DNA of 64,000 nt from Cohnella fermenti (GCF_004801405.1 NZ_SSOB01000039.1:1-64000); one strand, 5' to 3'; counted from the first letter of the stretch, positions 8,349 to 17,528 are shown. Notes: generated by a model not told the origin, from the sequence alone. Translations and numbers: made by a program.

Positions 8349-9770
8349 TTACTTCTTCGGAGCGAGCGTGTGGATCGGATGACCCAGCGCGAGTTCCGCC
8401 GTGTCCATCGTGATCTCGCCCAGCGTCGGGTGAGCGTGGATCGTCAGCGCGATGTCTTCGACCGTCGCGCCCATCTCGATCGCCAGGCCAAGCTCGGCGA
8501 TGATGTTGGACGATTCGACGCCGGCGATCTGCGCGCCGTACACAAGACCCGTCTCCGCGTCGGAGATGATCTTCATGAAGCCGTCGGCTCCGTCAAGCGT
8601 AACGGCACGGCCGTTGCCGCCGAACGGGAACTTGCTGGACTTGACGTTCAGGCCCTTGTCCTTCGCTTCCTTCTCGGTGTAGCCAACGCTTGCGCACTCC
8701 GGATCGGTGAATGCGACGGCCGGGATGCACTTGTAGTCGACCTTGGAAGGCAGTCCGGCGATCGCTTCCGCCGCAACCTTCGCTTCATAGGAAGCCTTGT
8801 GCGCCAGAGCCGCGCCCGGAACGATGTCGCCGATCGCGAAGATGTGCTTGATGTTCGTGCGGCATTGGTCGTCGACTTCGATCAGGCCGCGTTCGCCGAC
8901 CTTGACGCCGATGAGGTCGAGGCCCAGCTCGCCGTCCGTGTTCGGACGACGGCCGACGGTAACGAGAAGGTACTCGGCGGTAACGGTCTTCGTCTCGCCC
9001 TTCACTTCGTAAGTAACCGTGATGTCCTTGTCGGTCTGCTCGGCGCTCTTCGCCAGCGCGCCGTTCACGATCTCGACGTTGTTCTTCTTCATCTTCTTGA
9101 CGACGAGCTGGCTCATATCCTTGTCGAAGCCAGGAATGATCGTGTCCGCGCCCTCAAGGATCGTGATCTGCGTGCCGAACTTCGAATACATCTGGCCGAG
9201 CTCGGCGCCGATGTAGCCGCCGCCGATAACGATCATGCTCTTCGGCACTTCCGCGAGGGACAGCGCTTCGGTCGAGGACAGAATACGTCCGCCGAACGGG
9301 AACGCCTTCAGCTCGATCGGACGGGAGCCCGTCGCGATGATGCAGTTCTTGAAGCGGTAGCGCGGAGCTTCCTGATCGTTGAACAGGCGGGCTTCGGTCT
9401 CGTTGATGAACATAACTTCGCCGCGGAACATCTCGACCTTGTTCGCCTTCAGCAGCATCTCGACGCCGCTCGTCATCTTGTTGACGACGGAGCCCTTGTA
9501 CTCCTGCACCTTGCCGAAGTCCACGCTGATGCCTTCGGCCTTGAGGCCGTACTTGTCGCCGTGAAGCATCTCTTCGTAATGGTGAGCTGCGTTGATCAGC
9601 GCCTTGGACGGGATACAGCCCACGTTCAGGCAGACGCCGCCGAAGTTGCCTTTATCTGCGATAATAACCTTCTGACCGAGCTGTGCGGCGCGAATTGCGG
9701 CGACATATCCGCCGGGGCCTGCACCGATGACGAGCAAATCGATATCAAGAGAAGCGTCTCCTACGACCAT
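8349..9770 (-). CDS. pdhD: Dihydrolipoyl dehydrogenase (E3)
   Basis: A 473-aa flavoprotein that reoxidises the dihydrolipoyl groups of E2 with NAD+. Visible motifs are the FAD site (VIGAGPGGYVAAIRAAQ), the redox-active disulfide (GGVCLNVGCIPSK), the NAD site (VIGGGYIGAELGQMY), a second FAD motif ending in FAIGDI, and the catalytic His-Glu pair near the C-terminus (HAHPTLGE). It is the last gene of the pdhABCD operon, starting 3 nt after the pdhC stop behind GGAGGTAT. The enzyme may also serve the other 2-oxoacid dehydrogenases of the cell. Confidence 0.97.
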   Translation of the reverse strand: MVVGDASLDIDLLVIGAGPGGYVAAIRAAQLGQKVIIADKGNFGGVCLNVGCIPSKALINAAHHYEEMLHGDKYGLKAEGISVDFGKVQEYKGSVVNKMTSGVEMLLKANKVEMFRGEVMFINETEARLFNDQEAPRYRFKNCIIATGSRPIELKAFPFGGRILSSTEALSLAEVPKSMIVIGGGYIGAELGQMYSKFGTQITILEGADTIIPGFDKDMSQLVVKKMKKNNVEIVNGALAKSAEQTDKDITVTYEVKGETKTVTAEYLLVTVGRRPNTDGELGLDLIGVKVGERGLIEVDDQCRTNIKHIFAIGDIVPGAALAHKASYEAKVAAEAIAGLPSKVDYKCIPAVAFTDPECASVGYTEKEAKDKGLNVKSSKFPFGGNGRAVTLDGADGFMKIISDAETGLVYGAQIAGVESSNIIAELGLAIEMGATVEDIALTIHAHPTLGEITMDTAELALGHPIHTLAPKK

Positions 9771-9773
9771 GTC

Positions 9774-11117
9774 TTATACCTCCATAACGAGCAGCTCGGG
9801 ATCTGCGAGCAACTGCTTGATGTAGTTCATGAAATTCTGAGCGGTAGCGCCGTCGACGATACGGTGATCGAAGCTGAGCGACAGAGCCATCATCGGAGCC
9901 GCGACAATCTCGCCGTTCTTGATGACAGGCTTCTCGGAGATGCGTCCCGTGCCGAGAATCGCCACTTCCGGGAAGTTGATGACCGGCGTGAAGAACATGC
10001 CGCCGGCGGAGCCGATGTTCGTGATCGAGATTGTGCTTCCCTTCAGCTCGCCCGCGGTAAGCTTGCCGTCGCGGCCGCGGCCGGCCAGGTCGCGAATCTC
10101 GTTCGCGATGTTCCAGATGTTCTTGCGATCCGCATCGAAGACGACCGGAACGATCAGGCCGTTCTCCGTATCGGTTGCGATGCCGATGTTGTAATACTTC
10201 TTGTAGACGATCTCGTTGGCCGCCTCGTCGATCATCGCGTTCATGACCGGGAACTCGCGGCACGCGGCGACGAGCGCCTTCACGATGAACGGCAGGTACG
10301 TCAGCTTGACGCCCTTCTTCTCGGCGACCGGCTTCGCGCGGGAGCGCAGCGCCACGAGTGCGGAGACGTCCACCTCGTCCATCAGCGTCACATGCGGAGC
10401 CGTGTAGACCGACTTGACCATCGCGTTCGCGATCGCCTTGCGGATGCCCTTGAACGGAACGCGCTCTTCGACGCCAGGACCTGCCGGCGCTGCCGTCTTC
10501 GCGGCAGGAGCTGCAGCGGCTTGTCCGGCGGCTGCCGGCGCTTCGGCTGCGGCTGGAGCCGCGCTTGCGGAAGCGGCGCCGCCTTCGGCGAAGGCGATCA
10601 CATCCTCGCGAGTGATGCGGCCGTTCTTGCCGGTGCCGCCGACGCTCGCGATGTTGACGCCCTTCTCGCGGGCCAGCTTGCGGATGCTCGGCGTCGCCAG
10701 AACGACGGCGTTCGGCGCCGGAGCTGCCGCCGCAGGGGCTGGAGCTGCCGATTCGGCTGCCGGCGCGGAGGCGGCAGCTTGAGCCGGCTGACCTTGCGTG
10801 TCGGCGCCGCCCTTGGCCGAGTTGTCCGTGCTGGCGGAGCCGGCGTCAGACGCATGAATCGATTCCGGCAGTTCGCCTTCCGCTTCGATGACGGCGACGA
10901 CTTCGCCCACGTGCATCACTTGGCCGTCCTTGCCGAACACTTCCAGAATCTTGCCGTTGACCGGACAAGGCACTTCAACAATCGCCTTGTCGTTCTGCAC
11001 TTCCATAATAATATCTTCGTCTGTTACCGACTGCCCCGGAGCGATGTGCATCTTGACGATTTCGCCTTCATGCAATCCTTCTCCGAGCTCGGGGAACCGA
11101 TATTCGAATCGAGCCAC
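9774..11117 (-). CDS. pdhC: Pyruvate dehydrogenase E2, dihydrolipoamide acetyltransferase
   Basis: A 447-aa core subunit that transfers acetyl groups to CoA. Domains in order: one lipoyl domain (modified Lys in NDKAIVEVPCP, about residue 43), an Ala/Pro-rich flexible linker, a peripheral subunit-binding domain (ATPSIRKLAREKGVNIASV...GKNGRITREDV), a second Ala-rich linker, and the catalytic acyltransferase domain with HRIVDGATAQNFM near the end. The start codon is GTG behind AGGAGG. The low-complexity linkers are normal for E2. It lies between pdhB and pdhD in the operon. Confidence 0.97.
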   Translation of the reverse strand: MARFEYRFPELGEGLHEGEIVKMHIAPGQSVTDEDIIMEVQNDKAIVEVPCPVNGKILEVFGKDGQVMHVGEVVAVIEAEGELPESIHASDAGSASTDNSAKGGADTQGQPAQAAASAPAAESAAPAPAAAAPAPNAVVLATPSIRKLAREKGVNIASVGGTGKNGRITREDVIAFAEGGAASASAAPAAAEAPAAAGQAAAAPAAKTAAPAGPGVEERVPFKGIRKAIANAMVKSVYTAPHVTLMDEVDVSALVALRSRAKPVAEKKGVKLTYLPFIVKALVAACREFPVMNAMIDEAANEIVYKKYYNIGIATDTENGLIVPVVFDADRKNIWNIANEIRDLAGRGRDGKLTAGELKGSTISITNIGSAGGMFFTPVINFPEVAILGTGRISEKPVIKNGEIVAAPMMALSLSFDHRIVDGATAQNFMNYIKQLLADPELLVMEV

Positions 11118-11145
11118 GTCGAATCCTCCTGTCTTATGCGCGTGA

Positions 11146-12123
11146 TTAGAACTCCAGCACTTGCTTGGCCGCCTTCACGATGCGGGCCGGCGTCGGCAGC
11201 CAGGTATCTTCGATCTGGGCGAACGGATAAACCGTATCCGGACCGGCAACGCGAAGCACGGGAGCTTCGAGGTGAAGGATCGCCTTCTCGTTGATCTGGG
11301 CGATGACTTCGGCTGCGGCGCCGGAAGTCTTCTGCGCCTCCTGAACGACGATCGCGCGATTCGTCTTCTTGAGCGATTCCACGATGGTCTCGATGTCAAG
11401 CGGCATAAGCGTACGCAGATCGATGATCTCGGCGTTGATGCCTTCCTTCGCCAGCTCGTCTGCCGCCTTCTTCGCGGTATGAACCATAAGGCCGTAAGCG
11501 ATGATCGTTACGTCCGCTCCTTCGCGAACGATGTTCGCCTTGCCGATCGGAACGGTGTACTCCCCTTCCGGCACTTCGTCGCGGAAAGCGCGGTATAAGT
11601 TCAGATGCTCCATGAAGAAGACCGGATCGTTGTCGCGGATTGCCGAGATCAGCAATCCCTTCGCATCGTAAGGGTTCGAAGGCACGATGACCTTGATGCC
11701 GGGAGTCTGGATGGCCAGACCTTCGAGCGAGTCGGTATGAAGCTCGGCCGCCTTGACGCCGCCGCCGAACGGCGTGCGGAAGACGATCGGCGCGTTGTAG
11801 CGGCCGCCGGAACGGAAGCGCAAGCGAGCCGCTTGAACGAACATCTGGTCGAGCGCTTCGTAGATGAACCCGACGAACTGAATCTCGGCGATCGGGCGGA
11901 AGCCCTGCGTGCCAAGACCGACCGCAAGACCTCCGATCGCGGATTCCGCGAGCGGGGTGTCGAATACGCGGTTCTCGCCGAACTCGGCCTGGAGTCCTTC
12001 GGTCGCACGGAAGACCCCGCCGACGTGGCCGACGTCTTCACCGAAGATCAGCACGTTCTGGTCGCGGCGAAGCTCGACTCGCATCGCGTCTTTAATGGCT
12101 TCAATCATATTCATTTGTGCCAT
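11146..12123 (-). CDS. pdhB: Pyruvate dehydrogenase E1 component, beta subunit
   Basis: A 325-aa subunit that, with PdhA, forms the thiamine-diphosphate-dependent E1 that decarboxylates pyruvate and acetylates the lipoyl group of PdhC. Typical segments are NVLIFGEDVGHVGGVFRATEGL, the FDTPLAE region, RFRSGGRYNAPIVFRTPFGGG, and the C-terminal VLRVAGPDTVYPFAQIEDTWLP. The length is standard. It starts about 40 nt after pdhA and is followed by pdhC after 28 nt, all in one operon. Confidence 0.97.
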   Translation of the reverse strand: MAQMNMIEAIKDAMRVELRRDQNVLIFGEDVGHVGGVFRATEGLQAEFGENRVFDTPLAESAIGGLAVGLGTQGFRPIAEIQFVGFIYEALDQMFVQAARLRFRSGGRYNAPIVFRTPFGGGVKAAELHTDSLEGLAIQTPGIKVIVPSNPYDAKGLLISAIRDNDPVFFMEHLNLYRAFRDEVPEGEYTVPIGKANIVREGADVTIIAYGLMVHTAKKAADELAKEGINAEIIDLRTLMPLDIETIVESLKKTNRAIVVQEAQKTSGAAAEVIAQINEKAILHLEAPVLRVAGPDTVYPFAQIEDTWLPTPARIVKAAKQVLEF

Positions 12124-12164
12124 GCTGCTAACTCTCCCATCTATGGTTTATCGGCTGCTGCGTT

Positions 12165-13268
12165 TTATTGGAAGTCCGCTTTTTGCTCTTCGAGGTGAGC
12201 CGGCGTGTTCTCGAACATGCTGTCGATCAGGCCCGCAACCGTCATCTTCTCGGTCTGCTCGGCCTTCTTGATGTGCTCGTTCACCGCGTTCTTCGCTTCT
12301 TCGCGAACGCGCGCCGTGTCTTCATCCGACCAGAGGCCCTTCGCTTCGAGGAACTTGCCGAAGCGGATCAGCGGATCGCGGAGGCTCCACTCCTGCTCTT
12401 CTTCCTTCGTGCGATACTTCGTCGCATCGTCGGACATCGAGTGCGGACGGAACCGGTACGTCAGCGCTTCGATCAGCGTAGCGCCGCCGCCGTCGCGGGC
12501 GATTGCCGCCGCTTGCTGCACCGCGTAGATGACGGCGAGCACGTCCATGCCGTCGATCTGCAGGCCGCGGATGCCGGCTGCCAGCGCCTTGTGGGCGATG
12601 GATTGGGCGCCCGTCTGCTTGGCGAACGGAGTCGTGATCGCATAACCGTTGTTCTGCACGAAGTAGATAACCGGCAGCTTAAACGAACCGGCATAGTTCA
12701 GGCCTTCGTAGAAGTCGCCCTCGGAGGAGCCGCCGTCGCCGGTGTACGTGATGGCGACGCGCTTCTCGCCCTTCAGCTTGAAGCCCATGGCGATGCCCGT
12801 CGCGTGCAGGATCTGCGCGCCGATGATGATCTGCGGCATCAGAACGTTGACGCCTTCTGGAATCTGGCCGCCGTGCTGGTGGCCGCGCGAATACAGGAAC
12901 GCTTGGTACATCGGCAAGCCGTGCCAGACGATCTGCGGCATGTCGCGGTAGCCCGGGCAGACGAAGTCTTCCTTGGTCAGAGCGTATTCGCTGCCGACCA
13001 TCGTGCCTTCCTGACCGGATACCGGCGCATAGAAGCCCAGGCGTCCTTGACGTCCCAGGTTGATGGCGCGATCGTCCCACGCGCGGGTGAAGACCATGCG
13101 GTACATGACTTCTTTAAGCTGTTCGTCCGTCAGATCCGGCATGTAATCCGGATTGATGACTTCTCCTTCCGGAGACAATACCTGCAACGGGGCTACATCT
13201 TCCGAGTGCACCTCGTGCGTAAGAGAGTTAACCGGCTTCGCCGGAGCGTCCAAAGAACCTTTACTCAT
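12165..13268 (-). CDS. pdhA: Pyruvate dehydrogenase E1 component, alpha subunit
   Basis: A 367-aa subunit that carries the thiamine diphosphate/Mg2+ binding motif GDGGSSEGDFYEGLNYA, with ligands near residues 180-210. Also typical are RGHQHGGQIPEG and the phosphorylation-loop-like region YRFRPHSMSDDATKYR. It converts pyruvate to hydroxyethyl-ThDP together with PdhB. As first gene of pdhABCD it has a GAGGTGA ribosome site and a good sigma-A-like promoter about 50-80 nt upstream. The operon is complete and in the usual Bacillus order. Confidence 0.97.
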   Translation of the reverse strand: MSKGSLDAPAKPVNSLTHEVHSEDVAPLQVLSPEGEVINPDYMPDLTDEQLKEVMYRMVFTRAWDDRAINLGRQGRLGFYAPVSGQEGTMVGSEYALTKEDFVCPGYRDMPQIVWHGLPMYQAFLYSRGHQHGGQIPEGVNVLMPQIIIGAQILHATGIAMGFKLKGEKRVAITYTGDGGSSEGDFYEGLNYAGSFKLPVIYFVQNNGYAITTPFAKQTGAQSIAHKALAAGIRGLQIDGMDVLAVIYAVQQAAAIARDGGGATLIEALTYRFRPHSMSDDATKYRTKEEEQEWSLRDPLIRFGKFLEAKGLWSDEDTARVREEAKNAVNEHIKKAEQTEKMTVAGLIDSMFENTPAHLEEQKADFQ

Positions 13269-13319
13269 TATCGCTCACCTCGTCTGGAATTGTGGAAGGG
13301 GAGTTTCTGTTATAGGATT

Positions 13320-13349
13320 ATTATAAACCTGTATGACTCGGAAGGTCAA
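13320..13349 (-). promoter_or_regulatory. Promoter of the pdhABCD operon
   Basis: On the minus strand TTGACC (13344-13349) and TATAAT (13320-13325) are 18 bp apart, with the pdhA start about 50 nt downstream. The gap up to the esterase gene at 13650 otherwise holds only that gene's own promoter. Confidence 0.75.
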
Positions 13350-13556
13350 AGAAAAATAGCCATTTTCATTGATTTTTCTTCACTTTGTCCCTCGCAATGT
13401 TTGTAGTACAGATTAAATTTTTATAGGTAACACAGTAATACAATGCCTCATGAAAAAGCTTACATGCCGTTCCCCCGCAAGGCTTGCGGCAGATAAGATC
13501 AGCGTTCGTCATGATTCGAATTCGCGCCGCAGATTGGCAAACACAGTCCGATCCTA

Positions 13557-13586
13557 TTGACAAATCCCTCCACTCTTCCCTATGGT
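13557..13586 (+). promoter_or_regulatory. Promoter of the esterase gene
   Basis: TTGACA (13557-13562) and TATGGT (13581-13586) are 18 bp apart and point at the gene starting at 13650. The -35 is perfect and the -10 moderate. Confidence 0.55.
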
Positions 13587-13649
13587 GTACCCATGCCAAT
13601 GGTTCGCCATACGTAGAATCATCTCCAATGAAAGGAAGTATCCGCCAGA

Positions 13650-14396
13650 ATGAGCGACATATCCGTCACCAAGAGAACGATCGTACGGCACGAGGTGCCA
13701 AGCCAATTATTGAAGGAAGGCGTTCGCACGATTCGCGTCTATCTTCCCCCAGGCTACCAGGAATTGCTCAGCTATCCCGTCGTCTATTGTCAGGACGGCG
13801 AGGACTTCTTCAACTTCGGCCGGGTCGCGACGATCTCCCATCGGTTGATCCTCGAGAGCGACTGGGACCCCTTTATTATTGTCGGCATCGATGTCGATAA
13901 ACATCACCGGACTTCGGAATACCGCACGGACGGCGAGCGCCACTCGGCTTATGTCCGCTTCGTCGCGGAAGAGCTTCTTCCCTATGTGGAAAATAACTTC
14001 TCCGTCCGCCGCGTTCCCGAGGAACGCCTGCTCGCCGGAGATTCGCTGGGAGGGGCCGTCAGCCTCTCGCTCGCTCTGCGTTACCCCCAGTTGTTCACCC
14101 GCATTCTGTCGCTGTCCGGCGCCTACTACGACGAGATCCTCCGCGAGATGCAGTCGTACCAGGATCTGTCGGCGCTGTCGCTGTGGATGACCGTCGGGCT
14201 TCGCGAGACGCTGTACGAGACCGATCACGGCACGTACAACTTCGTCGAGTTGAACCGGACCGCCCGGACGACGCTCGAAGCGCGCGGCGCCTACGTCGAT
14301 TACCGCGAGAAGGACGGCGAGCACAAGTGGGGCTTCTGGCAATCCGAGCTGCCCGAAGCGCTCGGCGCGTTCCTCGGTCCGGACGCGCATATGTAA
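13650..14396 (+). CDS. Alpha/beta-hydrolase esterase (esterase D/Fes-like)
   Basis: A 248-aa cytosolic protein of the putative-esterase family. The order is an N-terminal strand region with TIRVYLPPGYQELLSYPVVYCQDG, the nucleophile elbow GDSLGG (Ser near residue 131), and a C-terminal HKWGFWQSELPEAL that supplies the His. The family includes ferric-enterobactin/bacillibactin esterases and S-formylglutathione hydrolases; the substrate here cannot be fixed. AAGGAAG precedes the ATG by about 12 nt. It is a single-gene unit with its own promoter and a following hairpin, divergent from pdhA. It is not near the iron genes of this window. Confidence 0.8.
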   Translation: MSDISVTKRTIVRHEVPSQLLKEGVRTIRVYLPPGYQELLSYPVVYCQDGEDFFNFGRVATISHRLILESDWDPFIIVGIDVDKHHRTSEYRTDGERHSAYVRFVAEELLPYVENNFSVRRVPEERLLAGDSLGGAVSLSLALRYPQLFTRILSLSGAYYDEILREMQSYQDLSALSLWMTVGLRETLYETDHGTYNFVELNRTARTTLEARGAYVDYREKDGEHKWGFWQSELPEALGAFLGPDAHM

Positions 14397-14400
14397 CGCG

Positions 14401-14434
14401 AACACCCGCCGGCCAAGAGCAGCCGGCGGGTGTT
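14401..14434. terminator. Hairpin after the esterase gene
   Basis: AACACCCGCCGGC (14401-14413) pairs with GCCGGCGGGTGTT (14422-14434). It starts 4 nt past the stop and lies between convergent genes, so it may act on both. Confidence 0.7.
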
Positions 14435-14469
14435 CGGTGTATCATCGGAAGCGGCGCTGATGCGAACAA

Positions 14470-14934
14470 TCACCTTAAATCGGCGATTCGTTCGACAAGC
14501 CGATCGCAGCCTTCTCCTACCATCTCGTAAACCTCGTCGAAGTTGCCCGTATAATACGGGTCGGGCACATCGTCGAGGCCTCTCTCCGGCACGAGCGACA
14601 AGAAGCGGATGACCTCCGCCCGCGAGTTCGCTCCGACGACCGAGCGAATGTCCCGCTCGTTGTTGGAATCCATCGCAACGATGAGGTCGAACGCCTCCCC
14701 GTCCTCCTTCTTCAGCTTGCGCGCCTTCATACCGTCGTACGAGATGCGGTTGGCATCGAGCACCGCCCGCGTTCCTTCGTGCGGCGGCTTGCCGATATGC
14801 CAGTCTCCCGTTCCGGCCGAGTCGATCGTCACATTCGCAAGACCCGCCTTCGCCGCCCGCTCGCGGAATACCGCTTCGGCCATCGGGGACCGGCAAATAT
14901 TGCCCAAGCACACGAACAATACCGAATAAGACAT
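14470..14934 (-). CDS. Low-molecular-weight protein tyrosine phosphatase
   Basis: A 154-aa cytosolic enzyme that removes phosphate from protein tyrosines (or arginines, as in YwlE-type members). The P-loop CLGNICRSP (C-x5-R-S) begins at about residue 9, and the general-acid Asp is in DDVPDPYY near residue 125. Length and motif positions match the family. The start is fixed by AGGAGG just upstream; an in-frame extension lacks any site. It is divergent from thiN. Choosing between Tyr and Arg phosphatase would need closer comparison. Confidence 0.92.
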   Translation of the reverse strand: MSYSVLFVCLGNICRSPMAEAVFRERAAKAGLANVTIDSAGTGDWHIGKPPHEGTRAVLDANRISYDGMKARKLKKEDGEAFDLIVAMDSNNERDIRSVVGANSRAEVIRFLSLVPERGLDDVPDPYYTGNFDEVYEMVGEGCDRLVERIADLR

Positions 14935-15044
14935 GGGCAGTCCTCCTTCCATAAGGTATACTGTAGTTTGAATCTTCGCCGTCAACTCGGAAGCGCGTCC
15001 TAGGCGCTTCGCGATGGCGGCCCGAATAGGTGGAGAGTGACGAC

Positions 15045-15707
15045 ATGATGGCGAATTCGCCTTGGAATAGAGCAATTATTGTTACGGGAGGCCGTCTCGG
15101 CGAATGGGCCGCGGACATCATCGCGGAAGACGACTACCGGATCGGCGCCGATAGCGGAGCCCTCTTCCTCGCCGAGCGGGGCATCCGCCCGCATCTTGCG
15201 CTCGGCGACTTCGACTCGATCGACGAACGCGAGCTTGCGCTTGTGCGGGCGATGTCGGACGAGACATTGGGCTTCGACCCCGTCGACAAGGACTGGACGG
15301 ACACCGAGCTTGCCGTCCGCGAAGCGATCGACCGGGGGTACCGCCGCATTCTGATCGTCGGGGGTCTCGGCAGCCGCTTCGACCACAGCCTCGCGAACGT
15401 CCATCTGCTCGCTCTCGCCGCCTCCGAAGGCTGCGAAGCGCGGCTTCGGGACGAGCACAACGAGATCGGCCTGCTGACCGGCCCTTCGAGCCAAGCGCTG
15501 GAAGCGGACGACAGCTTCCCCGTCGTCTCGCTGCTCCCGCTGACGCCGGAGGCGAGCGGAATTACGCTTGACGGGTTCGTCTATCCGTTAAACGACGCGA
15601 CGCTGCGGATCGGCATGTCGCTCGGAGTCAGCAACGAGCTCGCCGGCCGTTCCGGCACGATTCGCCTCGGCGAAGGCCGCCTGCTCGTCATCCGCTCGCG
15701 CGACTGA
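15045..15707 (+). CDS. thiN: Thiamine pyrophosphokinase
   Basis: A 220-aa enzyme that makes thiamine diphosphate from thiamine and ATP, the cofactor used by PdhAB. Typical segments are ADSGALFLAERGIRPHLALGDFDSI, the KDWTDTELAVREA motif, and GGLGSRFDHSLANVHLL. The C-terminal half is the thiamine-binding beta domain ending in GTIRLGEGRLLVI. The start was placed at the double ATG after GGTGGAG; a GTG 15 nt upstream is also possible. It is monocistronic and convergent with the following metallo-beta-lactamase gene. Confidence 0.9.
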   Translation: MMANSPWNRAIIVTGGRLGEWAADIIAEDDYRIGADSGALFLAERGIRPHLALGDFDSIDERELALVRAMSDETLGFDPVDKDWTDTELAVREAIDRGYRRILIVGGLGSRFDHSLANVHLLALAASEGCEARLRDEHNEIGLLTGPSSQALEADDSFPVVSLLPLTPEASGITLDGFVYPLNDATLRIGMSLGVSNELAGRSGTIRLGEGRLLVIRSRD

Positions 15708-15748
15708 GCGCGGGGCGCTCCGCAAGCGCTTCGCCAACCCGCGCCCTG

Positions 15749-16525
15749 CTAACCGATCGTCAGAACAAGCCCTTCCTGCGCCAGCCTCACGTTCGGAGGC
15801 AGCCCGTAGTCCTTGCGAACATCGATGTCGTGCGACAGATGCGTGAACACCGCCATCTTCGCCCCGACCTCCCGGACCAGCTCCAGCCCTTCGGTTACGT
15901 CGTACAAGGATCTCGTCTCGCGCGCATACGGCTCCTTGTAATAGCTCGTTCCGAGCACGAGCAGGTCGACGCCCCGCAGCGGCCGCTTCTCCGCCTCGCT
16001 CAAGTCGAACGAATCCGAACAGTACGCCCAACTGCTGCCGCTTGTCGGGTGATCGAAGCGATAGGCGTAAGCATAGCCGTTTTTCCCATGGTTGACTCGC
16101 CACGGCTTGACCGACCATCCCCCGTACGCGATGCCGCCATCGTTCTCCGTCAGGCGGAGGCGCGCGCCGATCCAGGGGAAGCGGCTTAGCACCTCGCCGA
16201 TAACCTCGCGCGGAGCGTACACGGCGGCCGTCGTGTCAAGCCAGCGGCACGCGTCCGCCCATTCCACAAGCCCGCCGATATGATCGAAGTGCGCATGCGT
16301 GAGCAGCCCTCGCCCGACGCGACGGACCCCAAGCTTCTCCATCTGGGTCCGCCAATCCGGCCCGCAATCGAGCAGCATCGGAGCCTCACCGTCGCACTCG
16401 AGCCAGACGGACGGCCTCAGCCGCGCGTTCCGCCCGCCGCTTCTTGCTTCCTCGCACACCGCGCATTCGCAATACACCCGGGGAGTTCCAAGCGAATCCC
16501 CGTTGCCCAGCACCGTTATTCTCAT
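15749..16525 (-). CDS. PhnP-like metallo-beta-lactamase-fold hydrolase
   Basis: A 258-aa protein with a metallo-beta-lactamase fold. The N-terminus has a structural zinc site (YCECAVCEEA) of the kind seen in PhnP. The catalytic metal motif is THAHFDHIGG, with further His and Asp ligands in YCSDSFD and THLSHDID. PhnP is a cyclic-phosphate phosphodiesterase, and related proteins act on other phosphodiesters. No phosphonate genes are in this window, so the substrate is open. It is transcribed away from the neighbouring GNAT start, about 30 bp apart. Confidence 0.85.
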   Translation of the reverse strand: MRITVLGNGDSLGTPRVYCECAVCEEARSGGRNARLRPSVWLECDGEAPMLLDCGPDWRTQMEKLGVRRVGRGLLTHAHFDHIGGLVEWADACRWLDTTAAVYAPREVIGEVLSRFPWIGARLRLTENDGGIAYGGWSVKPWRVNHGKNGYAYAYRFDHPTSGSSWAYCSDSFDLSEAEKRPLRGVDLLVLGTSYYKEPYARETRSLYDVTEGLELVREVGAKMAVFTHLSHDIDVRKDYGLPPNVRLAQEGLVLTIG

Positions 16526-16553
16526 CCGTTACTCAATCCCATCCTGCTTATGC

Positions 16554-17237
16554 TTACAGAGGCAGCAGCGCCACCGTGCCCTTCTCCTCAAGGCTCGCCA
16601 TCATCTCTTCCCATTCGCGCGGCTTGTTCGGCAGCGCCGAGTAGTACCACCGCAGGAATCGCACGGGAAGCTCGGCCGGCAGCGATTCCGCGTCTTCGTC
16701 CGCCGGGCGGAAGCAGAAGTCCAGCCCTTGAACGGCTTTGCCCTCATGGTCCCAGGACGGATGGACGTACGCAAGGTCCAGCTTCTTGTAGCCGACGTGC
16801 GACAGCACCTCGCGGCGAACCGACGGATGCATCGGGGCAACCTTGCCGAACGAGAGCGCGCTTGTCGCATCCGCTTCGGGATTGTAGATCTCCGCGAACA
16901 TGCCGAGCGAAGGCACGCCAGACTCCCGCTCGAGCCGCTTCAGATGCTTCTCGCGTTCGACCATCAGGAACCGTCCGATGCCAAGGCCGGTTCTGCCGAT
17001 AATCGTGAAGTCCGTCATCGCGACCTGAAGCTCCGGGCGATAGCGGTATTCGGTCGCTCCGACGACCTCGTCCTCGTGAATCGCCACGCAGACCTGAATC
17101 GTCGGATCGAGCAGCGGCTCCCTCCACAGCTCATAGGCCAGCACCTCCTCCGGCGGGAAAACCTCCCCCATCAAGCGGTGCATCTTCGCGAAGAACGGGT
17201 CCTCGATCGAAGCGATATGGTGATAGCGCAATGCCAT
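16554..17237 (-). CDS. Putative GNAT-fold acetyltransferase
   Basis: A 227-aa cytosolic protein with N-acetyltransferase-like features. VCVAIHEDEVVGATEYRYRPE resembles the central strands, and IIGRTGLGIGRFLMVERE resembles the acetyl-CoA loop, although R-x-x-G-x-G/A is not canonical. The C-terminal ~80 residues include a Trp/Asp-rich part (VHPSWDHEGKAVQGLDFCF) that I cannot place. AGGAGAGGA lies just before the ATG. It precedes the PhnP-like gene on the same strand, so the two may be co-transcribed. Family assignment is moderate and the substrate unknown. Confidence 0.55.
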   Translation of the reverse strand: MALRYHHIASIEDPFFAKMHRLMGEVFPPEEVLAYELWREPLLDPTIQVCVAIHEDEVVGATEYRYRPELQVAMTDFTIIGRTGLGIGRFLMVEREKHLKRLERESGVPSLGMFAEIYNPEADATSALSFGKVAPMHPSVRREVLSHVGYKKLDLAYVHPSWDHEGKAVQGLDFCFRPADEDAESLPAELPVRFLRWYYSALPNKPREWEEMMASLEEKGTVALLPL

Positions 17238-17341
17238 TGTCGTCCTCTCCTTCTCCGTATAAGTTAAATTTAGAGACTCCAACGAGCTTGCCCGTTTCGA
17301 AATGGGCCGATTGGGATGCAGACCGCCGCTGGCCGCGAAAT

Positions 17342-17528
17342 GTAGTCGAAATTTCATGCTTATTCATTCTCTTAGGCCGCAGTCCGCGAATTGTAGTCGA
17401 AATTTCGTGCTTATTTGCTCGTTTAGGCCGCAGTCCGCGAGTTATAGTCGAAATTTCGTGCTGGTTCGCTCGTTTAAGGCGCAGTCCGCGAGATATAGTC
17501 GAAATTTCGTGCTGGTTCGCTCAACCTG
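17342..17528. repeat. 51-bp tandem repeat, about 3.5 units (locus 2)
   Basis: The motif (G/A)TAGTCGAAATTTCGTGCT starts at 17342, 17393, 17444 and 17495, exactly 51 bp apart each time. The core GAAATTTC is a perfect palindrome. Each spacer carries GGCCGCAGTCCGCGA or a near copy. A degenerate half unit precedes the first copy. The array lies in a 420-bp gene-free gap between two GNAT genes. The rest of the gap shows only an inverted pair AACCTGGC/GCCAGGTT about 60 bp apart. Confidence 0.85.

Noticed and set aside
8370..11294. Long plus-strand open frame over pdhC-pdhD
   Set aside because: It is antisense to two fully recognised enzymes; the product is Arg/His/Asp-rich low-complexity sequence typical of a GC-rich shadow frame.
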